Made by a program: the position numbers and the translations under genes | The notes under the pieces: generated by a model | Database searches by the model: none | What the model saw: only the letters and a program-made list of their open reading frames with translations | What the model was told of the DNA's origin: nothing | In this document: positions 52,801 through 59,494 of the stretch, piece by piece | How positions within the stretch are numbered: position 1 is the stretch's first letter | Layout: each line of letters begins with the position of its first letter | Assembly: GCA_019414445.1 (NCBI GenBank) | Contig: DXMA01000010.1 | Coordinates: forward strand, 1-64,000 | Direction of reading: 5' to 3' | Source of the DNA: Collinsella sp. | Lineage (GTDB): Bacteria > Actinomycetota > Coriobacteriia > Coriobacteriales > Coriobacteriaceae | Length of the DNA: 64,000 nucleotides

Positions 52801-54431
52801 TTGAACGCGGCAATCGCGACCACTATGTTGATGCTCAGGGCGACAGAGTGTACGAGATTGTCAAGGAGGCTTTTAGGAAAACGGCGGCTGCGACTAAGAA
52901 AAAAGCCGGCGGGTCGGGTGAGCATGAAGAGTGTTCTATTCCGAGCCTCTATATCATTTCTCCGTTTAAAACTGTTGTCAGCGGGCTTAAGAATAGGCTG
53001 TTAGAAGAGACGCCTGAAGGAATAGCAGAGCGTGCTTGGAGTGCATTCGCAAAGTTTAATATTGGTACGGTTCATACGTTTCAAGGCAAAGAAGCCCATC
53101 AGGTGATATTTGTCTTGGGGTGCGATACAAGTCGTAGTTGTGAAGGTACAATCAGGTTTGTAAATCCAAATATCGTGAATGTTGCGGCAAGCCGAGCTAA
53201 GTATCGCCTTTACGTAATTGCTGACTATGCAGCGTGGAAGATTAATGAGAACGTTGCAACGATGAAGCGAATTCTCGACACGGCATGGGTTGAGCATTGG
53301 GAAAAGTACCAGACAACTGGAGCTATTGAGGAGCTCAATGCGGCGAAAGATATGTTGCCGCGAGGAGAATCTCTTCCACGGGAGGCAACTGACGCGGACG
53401 AGGAACATGTCAATGAAGATGATTGGTGTTCTGATGTAAGCACCGATTCCTATTTGGACAATGTGAGCGAAGCGTTTAAAAGCTTTAATCTGGATGCAGA
53501 AGACTGTCGAATCATAGGCTTCTCTTCGCGCGAAGCTCTTCAAAGCGCATTTGCTGATTGCGCGTGCGACCAAAATGGCAAAAATAGGGTGCTTGAGAAT
53601 ATCGAACAGGGGCTTCTTCTGTGCAAGATATTTGGCATTGGCAGTGTTGGTACCGATAGCGATTCAGATTGCGCATTTTGCCTGCTAATGTTCTGCCGCG
53701 CGGCAGAGAGATACTTGCGTTTGAAATTGTTGCCGGCCTTAAAGGCCATTGCTCCCGATTATGTTGTTGCAAGAAAGCCGCTCAAGGAGCTTGAGAGCCT
53801 TAACCTCGGTCAATACAAAGGATTAATTGAAAAAAAGAGTGAGCTACTGGCATCCTCTGTTCGAGTTGAAAATACAGAGCTGACGCAGGCGTCAAAGGGG
53901 GACTGGTGGAGGACGCTCGGCGAAACGTTGGGTCAATTCACTAAATTTCGTAATAGCGCCTGTCATACCGATCGAGAAGAGATGGTTAGCGCGGGCGAGG
54001 TCTGGCTGGCGCTTCAATGTCTTTTCACTGCTTTTCAGCTTGATGAACATGGCCATAAGAGTGTGGAAATCATGCGAGAGGGCGTTGTTTACGAAGCGGC
54101 TTTTGCGGGGGCCGAACGTTTGCCGGTCTGTTACTCAATGGATCAGGCGGAAGCTAAAGGCTATGCCTCGATTTCGAAAATACTGAGCGTAGGTGGCTCA
54201 AGGATTAGGGCAGCAAAGGCCAATAACATTCTGATGAAACAAGGGTACCTGCGACTTTTCGATGAAGGCGAAGAGAGCGTGCAGAAATGCAAAGTTCCGT
54301 CCGCTAAGGGTTTGAGTCTGGGTGCAATCACTGTGCGCGGTGAAAAGGGGGACGGTGAAGTGTACTTCTATGCGCAGTATCCGAAAGTGAAGGCAAAGGA
54401 TATATGCAACATAATTGAACGCGAGTCATGA
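49830..54431 (+). CDS. Large SF1 (UPF1/DNA2-like) helicase with a C-terminal HEPN-like domain
   Basis: 1533 residues. Helicase motifs: I NGPPGTGKTTLLKDIV (354-361), II IIDEAGQAVPYA (Asp854/Glu855), III GDPSQIEPVITGD, IV HRRCISPMF, V VHTFQGKEAHQVIFVLG, VI NVAASRAKYRLYVI. A coiled-coil insert lies between I and II (about 550-720). After an acidic linker, residues about 1250-1410 look like a HEPN domain: FCRAAERYLRLKLLPALK, then LGQFTKFRNSACH with the R-x4-H RNase motif (Arg1374, His1379). A last domain (SISKILSVGG, NILMKQGYLR) may be winged-helix or KilAC-like. Possible targets are phage nucleic acid and host RNA. Coupled to the WYL gene. Confidence 0.8.
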   Translation: MTPAEKKQAIGDALDYWYLLDFLSQGDQPEDKKNPPRPRKGMLDDCFVPEERDDQYLRTPFEEARERADSVTNGENWPISTIYCHLGSVPREAVMTYIAEKPGNEIEKEDECMTVALLGVSPDGQFVSLELSSLFWWLKRNVGNSLNAIVSFEKEQDEIRNKINEKLNGTKLTYGVIRDLVDSCVRPMIEGIASCLPDGDGAERISEWCSRLLVEYRAMKPKDNGGDAYPVFDQSLCHSFFAKDISRINEQCKSGSFDDLDKGPLPLVAAYLEGGLREESACGEIDLLGGEDDDDLTARADFFSEVLGAGATPIGRWPSKYSLSLMQQVAVNLAVGRGGSTRKYPANDVMSVNGPPGTGKTTLLKDIVAANVVEKARLLCEYDKPDDAFEEVELSKDYLKYAENPYRFKKGRTGDAINSLSILVCSTNNAAVENIAKELPDGKAFWEGIDESEKKEFLESDLSNIVWGKKNEQKPVDDLYFSSALVDNNGNLRDPAHPGLMIAACLGNRRNINNFRDCELSSLQFSGGLGKGKRFSKAKKLFLVQYKKVSDRFDRMEEQAAKKRELLNLKSRLPQLDRECQKDERKIVEELTIETVCLPHPFEGGAAGDVRKYLDDIAKYTADYEERKRALEKELRDAEEKASGRIWSILYKGRVSDCREELDSFMQQTKSEQKLVELRTGFEDKYEELENEKKKLVSLQVKIKGLEDVVKGTKSVETIDERFVESISKGDNESRKSAHLYNPSDDDELKKERNLLFLYALQVTREFILESKCMRNNITFLRTYWGAKDKGADSGKKELIEFTQADRRKMAPALFQALGLLTPVISSTFASIGRMLEDVQIGGAVPLFGLLIIDEAGQAVPYAALGALARSRRAMIVGDPSQIEPVITGDVKELRATLGKKVLLPFKGDMASVQRLADAVNPYGHLRSNGEGDQWIGCPLVVHRRCISPMFDISNEISYQGSMLNETANPKKDLAGSFYLKSSQWINVAGFERGNRDHYVDAQGDRVYEIVKEAFRKTAAATKKKAGGSGEHEECSIPSLYIISPFKTVVSGLKNRLLEETPEGIAERAWSAFAKFNIGTVHTFQGKEAHQVIFVLGCDTSRSCEGTIRFVNPNIVNVAASRAKYRLYVIADYAAWKINENVATMKRILDTAWVEHWEKYQTTGAIEELNAAKDMLPRGESLPREATDADEEHVNEDDWCSDVSTDSYLDNVSEAFKSFNLDAEDCRIIGFSSREALQSAFADCACDQNGKNRVLENIEQGLLLCKIFGIGSVGTDSDSDCAFCLLMFCRAAERYLRLKLLPALKAIAPDYVVARKPLKELESLNLGQYKGLIEKKSELLASSVRVENTELTQASKGDWWRTLGETLGQFTKFRNSACHTDREEMVSAGEVWLALQCLFTAFQLDEHGHKSVEIMREGVVYEAAFAGAERLPVCYSMDQAEAKGYASISKILSVGGSRIRAAKANNILMKQGYLRLFDEGEESVQKCKVPSAKGLSLGAITVRGEKGDGEVYFYAQYPKVKAKDICNIIERES

Positions 54432-54465
54432 GCCATCTCAAAGTCAAGTGAGTTTTAGGGTAAAG

Positions 54466-54510
54466 CCCGCAATCTAACGCTATATAGCGGTAGATTGCGG
54501 GTTGCTTTTT
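54466..54510 (+). terminator. Terminator after the helicase gene
   Basis: CCCGCAATCT with CGCTATATAGCG at the top and AGATTGCGGG form a long nearly perfect hairpin, followed by TTGCTTTTT. Confidence 0.88.
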
Positions 54511-54561
54511 ATCTCTTTTCACTATTCTGCAGGTGTCAGTTGTTTGAAGGGAGATTCAAAG

Positions 54562-54867
54562 ATGCTTGAGTCCAATTGTATTTATATTTGCGACGAGTCG
54601 AATGAGGCGAATCTCACGTGCACGCTGTTGCAGATGAAGCAGATGGTTGACGAGGCAATTGATCTTGCCTATGAGCTCGAGGACTCCTCTGTTGCTTGCA
54701 AGGGAGTTGGTGACGACTTGTTGGCCACGTGGGAGTCGTTGTGCTACTGCAATGCCGCCGTCCACGAGCTTATTCAATCTGTTCTGCTTGAGCGTAAAGA
54801 GACCCTGCGATTTGATGAATTACAAATGCGTAATGATGAAGTGCCCGAGCGGCCAATATGCCGATAA
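54562..54867 (+). CDS. Small hypothetical helical protein
   Basis: 101 residues, acidic and cysteine-containing, without a membrane segment. Helical middle (LLQMKQMVDEAIDLAYELEDSS). GAAGGGAG lies nine bases before the ATG at 54562. It follows the helicase terminator, so it is a separate unit. Not recognised. Confidence 0.5.
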   Translation: MLESNCIYICDESNEANLTCTLLQMKQMVDEAIDLAYELEDSSVACKGVGDDLLATWESLCYCNAAVHELIQSVLLERKETLRFDELQMRNDEVPERPICR

Positions 54868-54969
54868 CAACATTTGTTTGTCTCTGGGGGCAACAGCCTT
54901 GTTCAATCCCTCGAAGACAGTGTTTTCTTACATTAGCTTGCGAACGTAGCCTTCTTTGAAAGGAAAAAC

Positions 54970-55794
54970 ATGAACACTTCTATCCAAATTCCGTCCAGCG
55001 CCGTTGAGTCTGCACCCCGCACCGCCAAAGGCGAGGTCGTCAAGCTCGTGCAGGGCGCGCTGCTCATCGCCGTCGCCGCATTCGCCGCCGTCGGTATCGC
55101 CTCTGTCGCCGCTCCGTTCTGCGTCTGGAAGGGCGAGGTCGCGCTGTTCCTGAACGAGTCGTTCCACACCAACTGCTCCGTTTCCGCGATTGCGGAGTAC
55201 GCGTCGGCGGCGCCTGGGTCCGATTGGGCGTCAATGCTCGTGGCCGCGCTCGTCGCGGCGTACCCGGCCTACCATGCCGTTTGGCGCGTCCGCGAGGGTT
55301 TTGGGCTCAGCTGCGATGCCCCGGTGTTCAGCAGGCGCGTGTCGCGCCTTCTCGCCGCGGTGAGCGCTTGTTTGCTGTTGGCGATGCTGTTCATGGGCTA
55401 TGGAACGAGTTGGCTCATCAACGGCAGTGCGATGGGTGACCAGGGCCTTGTTGAGTCGGGGCACAATGTATGGGCCGTTTCCATCATGATCATGCTGGGC
55501 TGCGCCCTGATGTGCCTGTTCAAGTGGTTTCTCGCCAAGGGCCCCGGACGCAATTTCGGCAGCGGCTTTGCCGTCGAGCTTGTCCGCCTCGCCGACGTCC
55601 TGCTGAAGCGCGCGAGCTCGAACCTGGTGCTGTGCTACGTGGCCGAGCTGCTCGCCTGCCTGCTGGCGCTGGCCTTCATCGCCGTGGCCTATGTCGTCGT
55701 GAGCGTGGCCATCGCGCTCGCGTTCGCAGCCGTGGCCCTGGTGGTGTGCCTTGCCGGGATTCCCGTTATCCTTGCTGCCTCGTGGCGCAGGTAG
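54970..55794 (+). CDS. Hypothetical multi-spanning membrane protein
   Basis: 274 residues with about six hydrophobic helices (first LLIAVAAFAAVGIASVAAPF) and a very hydrophobic alanine/valine-rich end. No transporter signature. GAAAGGAAAAAC lies before the ATG. A second membrane protein with a similar plan, including the hydrophobic end, is at 58464-59201. GC content returns to the core level here. Confidence 0.65.
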   Translation: MNTSIQIPSSAVESAPRTAKGEVVKLVQGALLIAVAAFAAVGIASVAAPFCVWKGEVALFLNESFHTNCSVSAIAEYASAAPGSDWASMLVAALVAAYPAYHAVWRVREGFGLSCDAPVFSRRVSRLLAAVSACLLLAMLFMGYGTSWLINGSAMGDQGLVESGHNVWAVSIMIMLGCALMCLFKWFLAKGPGRNFGSGFAVELVRLADVLLKRASSNLVLCYVAELLACLLALAFIAVAYVVVSVAIALAFAAVALVVCLAGIPVILAASWRR

Positions 55795-55822
55795 CGGGGC
55801 GATCATGCGAGTTCTTATCGTA

Positions 55823-55882
55823 GCGTGAGAAAAACTTGCAGAAATCGCAAGTTCTTTTCACGCGATGAGAAAAACTTGCAGA
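55823..55882. repeat. Hairpin plus direct repeat of GTGAGAAAAACTTGCAGA
   Basis: GCGTGAGAAAAACTTGC (55823-55839) pairs with GCAAGTTCTTTTCACGC (55847-55863), two mismatches. TGAGAAAAACTTGCAGA is then repeated directly at 55866-55882. It lies between two hypothetical genes. Confidence 0.65.
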
Positions 55883-55965
55883 TTGGCGCGAGGACGACGG
55901 CCCTCCGCGTGAGCGCGGTTTTGATATTGCTTGTTAATGTGTCCGAACGGTTGATTGGAGACAAA

Positions 55966-56583
55966 ATGTACCCGAACTATGAGTGCAACAACTATCCCAT
56001 GAACATTACGGATGATGACGGCCCGTTCCTGATCATGGAGGCGGAGCTGTCTGGCGACGTCGAGCTCAATGATGAGTTTAAGAAAGACGCCAGCTATAGA
56101 TATTCGTGTGCGACTGTTTCTGCGGCGATCGATCTTTGCAAGTCAATGACGGACGGCGATGCCGATCCCTGGTATGAAAGTTGGGAGAAGGCGGTTGAGC
56201 GTTATCCGCTCGAGAAATGCGAGGATGCGACAACGCTGTATTGGATTGAGCCGACCGATCCGTACAAGGCGCTGTGCGCCTTCCATCCCCATCCCGATCT
56301 TGAGCGGTACGCGGCTGAGGCAATTGACGCCGTTGACACCTATCTGCTGGAGCGCGAGTACTGTCCCTTTACGATCAACCACTTAGATCTAAAGGATGTT
56401 GACGTCCTGCTCAGCGCTGCTTGGGGATTGGCTCGAGTCCTTAAAGAAATTTGGGGAACTTGCGACCCTGATGTTATGGAAAAGATTGGGGATGCTACGT
56501 ACAGTGCGCATATAACGGTTAGGGACCTGATCGCGGGTGAAGAGGCGGTCAAAGCTAGCTCGAAGTCCGATGAGAATCTTTAG
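55966..56583 (+). CDS. Hypothetical acidic protein
   Basis: 205 residues from ATG 55966 (TTGGAGAC upstream). Acidic and tyrosine-rich N-terminus (YPNYECNNYPMNITDDDGPF), then helical. No membrane segment or known motif. The longer frame from 55825 runs through the hairpin repeat and is unlikely. Not recognised. Confidence 0.55.
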   Translation: MYPNYECNNYPMNITDDDGPFLIMEAELSGDVELNDEFKKDASYRYSCATVSAAIDLCKSMTDGDADPWYESWEKAVERYPLEKCEDATTLYWIEPTDPYKALCAFHPHPDLERYAAEAIDAVDTYLLEREYCPFTINHLDLKDVDVLLSAAWGLARVLKEIWGTCDPDVMEKIGDATYSAHITVRDLIAGEEAVKASSKSDENL

Positions 56584-56608
56584 CCGCCGCGCTGATCGGC
56601 GCGCCTGA

Positions 56609-56645
56609 TTGACAGACTGTCGGAAAAGACCGGACAGCCTGTCAA
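56609..56645. terminator. Hairpin between convergent genes
   Basis: TTGACAGACTGTCGG and CCGGACAGCCTGTCAA pair around a short loop, with one bulge and one mismatch. No T run is seen, so termination is only suggested by its place between convergent genes. Confidence 0.45.
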
Positions 56646-56654
56646 CCCCGGCCG

Positions 56655-58259
56655 TTACATCGTCCCCTTACTCGCGGCGTAATGTCCCGCCTGCTTAAGG
56701 GCATCCTCGTAGGCGCGCTGTTTTGCTTCGTACTCTTGCGCGCAGCGCTCCTGTTCTGCTTGCCCGGGAACAGGCACGGTCATGCTTCGCAGGTCTTTAG
56801 GAGATAGCTGCGCAAGCGAGACTCCGTGTGAGGAGGCTAAGAGTTTCTGCTGTCCTTCATCGGATGACAGGTAGGCTAAGAAGAATCGTGCTAGTAGTTC
56901 ATCTTTAAAGGATGCGCAGAAGACGACATCGCAGGGGACAATGAGTTTAGGGCATAACTGAGGTTTCTGAGGCACCGGCTCGCGCCTCATGCTTCCCGGC
57001 ACTACGAGGGCCAGCTTAAATGGTGGTCCGAAGCGTGAGATCAGTATGCAGGTTTCATACTCGCCCAGCGGTTTGAGACGATAGAAAAGACCTGGATCCG
57101 TATCGCCCATATCGTAAATATCCGTGTCGGATACGCGCTCGGGTAGATCTTCGAAACCGATAACCGTTCCATCGACTAAGTGTTTAAGCGATAGGTAGTA
57201 GCAGTCAATTCGTCGGTCCGTTCTGCTAAGACCCATCTGTGGCATCTTTAAAAGAGTGCTACGGGGAATGCCGCGGCGTATGTCCGCTACGCTGCCAAAG
57301 CGAACGAAGGACTCCTCTGCAAAAGAGGTGCTTTTAGCACTGGGAAGTAAAGGCCAGATTTTTTCGGCACCTCGATCGCCGAGACGCCAATGCGTCACAT
57401 CGGTTGTCTTGGCGTAAGCATAACTAATCGAGTCTTGGATCTGATGCATGAGCTCGCTTGTCATGGGCTTGTTGTCAAATGACCGCCCATCAAAGAGGAA
57501 ATATGGCTCGTTGGGTTTACGGTCGCTCAGAAATAGTAAGGCGTAGCCATCGCTATTGGCGGCGATCGTATTGGGAAGTAACACTATCGCTGTCAATAGT
57601 CCAAGCTGGCAGAGCAGGCGGCGCCCGTCTGCGGCGCGTGCCAGGTTGAGCAATCGGTTGGAGACTTGTACGACCGCAATGGAATCCGGGCGTTCACACG
57701 CAAGGGAAGCAGCGAGAAAAACGTAATACCATTCGCTGACCGAAAGCGGGCTTGGTACATCGACAAGTGTTTGCAGTTGACGGGCCCTCGACGTAAGGAA
57801 ATCCCGAACATGCTCATCTGCAATTTCGAGCGAGGGCTCAAATTGAGTGAGGGGGATTTGCTCGGGGGGTCTGCAGTAGATGAGCGTGGGCTCATCGGTA
57901 CGGGGCACGGCACCCGATTCTGGCGTTGAGGCAAAGACATCGGCTTTGGTAAATGTAAAAGACGGATCAGCGGATGTGCCGCGAGTTCTAAAGTCGGTGC
58001 TTTCGGGGTCCTTAAGGTCGATGCCCCAGATAGACCATGCGGGTCCATTTGCATAATCTTGGGCAAACTCAAAATCTCGGCAGCACAGCTCGATAAGCGT
58101 ATGAGTTTTTAGCGTTGGCTGGAGTTTTGAGACCATAAAGGAAACCAGGTTTGCAAGAAATGCGCTGCTATGAGGCTCTGGATCCTGATTGTAGGCATGA
58201 TAAAGGCCTAGCTTTGCTTGTTCTGCGCGAGACAGAAGCACGATTGCCTCCTCGGACAT
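56655..58259 (-). CDS. Degenerate N6-MTase-like protein with a C-terminal TRD (copy B)
   Basis: 534 residues. LIELCCRDFEFAQ at about residue 60 sits where a motif I (DPxCGSGxF) should be, and TLIYCRPPEQIPLT where NPP(F/Y) should be, so both SAM and catalytic motifs are altered. The back half of the MTase fold (SIAVVQVSNRLLNL, LGLLTAIVLLPNTI) is kept. The end is an HsdS-like recognition unit (VADIRRGIPRST, CYYLSLKHLVDGTVIGFEDL, RFFLAYLSSDEGQQKLLA, LSPKDLRSMTVPVP) with a helix after it. Same plan as 34296-35735. Probably DNA-binding and inactive as a methylase. Confidence 0.65.
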   Translation of the reverse strand: MSEEAIVLLSRAEQAKLGLYHAYNQDPEPHSSAFLANLVSFMVSKLQPTLKTHTLIELCCRDFEFAQDYANGPAWSIWGIDLKDPESTDFRTRGTSADPSFTFTKADVFASTPESGAVPRTDEPTLIYCRPPEQIPLTQFEPSLEIADEHVRDFLTSRARQLQTLVDVPSPLSVSEWYYVFLAASLACERPDSIAVVQVSNRLLNLARAADGRRLLCQLGLLTAIVLLPNTIAANSDGYALLFLSDRKPNEPYFLFDGRSFDNKPMTSELMHQIQDSISYAYAKTTDVTHWRLGDRGAEKIWPLLPSAKSTSFAEESFVRFGSVADIRRGIPRSTLLKMPQMGLSRTDRRIDCYYLSLKHLVDGTVIGFEDLPERVSDTDIYDMGDTDPGLFYRLKPLGEYETCILISRFGPPFKLALVVPGSMRREPVPQKPQLCPKLIVPCDVVFCASFKDELLARFFLAYLSSDEGQQKLLASSHGVSLAQLSPKDLRSMTVPVPGQAEQERCAQEYEAKQRAYEDALKQAGHYAASKGTM

Positions 58260-58463
58260 GCGTTGTGCGATATGGAGTGCGTCGTTGTTGGCAATGGCAC
58301 GACGCGGTCAATTCATATTATCAGCCCAACTCCGATGAATTTGAAATTGAGTGTTTATAGCTTAACCCACGGGGGTATCAACTGCGTTAAGCTTTTAGAA
58401 AAAAAATTCTAAAAAAGAACGGGCTTTCGGACCAATATGTCATCAGCAATGAAAGGACAGCTA

Positions 58464-59201
58464 ATGAACGGATGCGACATGTACAGAATCGAGCCGGACG
58501 CCCCCAAGAAGCCAACGGCGATGAATATTTTCGGCATGATTCTGCAAACTGTCTTTGCGGTTGTACTCTACGTGGTCGCCGTCGACATGATGTGCTTGCT
58601 GACGACGTGGCTCGGCGGGTTTATGTTCGAGATTAGCGAGAGCAACACGGTGATCCCGCTCCATTCATGGCGCCTGGTGGCGTTTAGGGTGTACTGGGTT
58701 GTGCTGGGCGCGGCGTTTGTTGCGGCGCTTGCCCACAAATGGATCGTGTTGTTAACGGGAGGGCGCGAATCCGACATGTGCGAGCTGCTCGGTGTAATTG
58801 AGGGTGCCGGCGCATTTGCATCCGTCGTCTGCGCGATCGTCTGTTTGCTGGGCTATACCGCGGCATTTGATTGGTGGGCTGGCGTCACCGGAAAGATGGC
58901 TTCGGATTCCCGTGCAAATGATTACCTGCTTTGGGCGGTTGTCTTAACCATCGGAACGATTGTCGAGTGGCGAATTGCCGAAGGGGTCCTTAACGCTCTA
59001 TTTCCCGATGAGCACAAGTTCCACGGGCTTCGCTTTGCATCCGCCTGCGTGGTTACTCCTCTGCTTGCGCTTGTACCCACCACGCTGGTCATCATCGTGT
59101 GCGCGCTGGTGGTGGGCCTTTTTGCCGGGATTCTGTTTGCATCGCTTGCGATCCCCGTGGTTATCACGGTTATTAGCATTGCCATCGCTATGAGTCGCTA
59201 A
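58464..59201 (+). CDS. Hypothetical multi-spanning membrane protein
   Basis: 245 residues with about six hydrophobic helices, ending in a long hydrophobic stretch (LVIIVCALVVGLFAGILFASLAIPVVITVISIAIA). ATG 58464 has AAAGGACAGCTA upstream. It shares layout with the membrane protein at 54970 but no strong identity by eye. It lies 44 bases before a small membrane protein and then the ClpX-like ATPase, so it may belong to that group. Confidence 0.6.
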   Translation: MNGCDMYRIEPDAPKKPTAMNIFGMILQTVFAVVLYVVAVDMMCLLTTWLGGFMFEISESNTVIPLHSWRLVAFRVYWVVLGAAFVAALAHKWIVLLTGGRESDMCELLGVIEGAGAFASVVCAIVCLLGYTAAFDWWAGVTGKMASDSRANDYLLWAVVLTIGTIVEWRIAEGVLNALFPDEHKFHGLRFASACVVTPLLALVPTTLVIIVCALVVGLFAGILFASLAIPVVITVISIAIAMSR

Positions 59202-59245
59202 CCCACAACGCAATCCAAATATCTCGCATAAAGAAAGGAACGACC

Positions 59246-59452
59246 ATGTCGGTATTCTCTAACGCTCAAAAGCTTCTGCTGCTTGCCGTACTTACCGCTC
59301 TTATGGCTGGTGCCCTGATGTACGAAGTGTTGCATCCCACACTGTTTCCGCTGCTCAAGCAGGGCATTTTGCAGCTGCTCTACCACATTCCGGTCTTTAC
59401 CCAGCCGGGCAACGTGATCTATCTGGAGTCGGCGACATCGCTGGCACTGTAG
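59246..59452 (+). CDS. Small membrane protein upstream of the ClpX-like ATPase
   Basis: 68 residues with one or two hydrophobic segments (LLLLAVLTALMAGALMY and LLKQGILQLLYHIPVF). AAAGAAAGGAACGACC precedes the ATG. It ends 42 bases before the ATPase start, which suggests an operon. Not recognised. Confidence 0.55.
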   Translation: MSVFSNAQKLLLLAVLTALMAGALMYEVLHPTLFPLLKQGILQLLYHIPVFTQPGNVIYLESATSLAL

Positions 59453-59494
59453 TGGTTTAAGGGCTCGGCCCACATCGAAGGAAAGAAAACCAAT

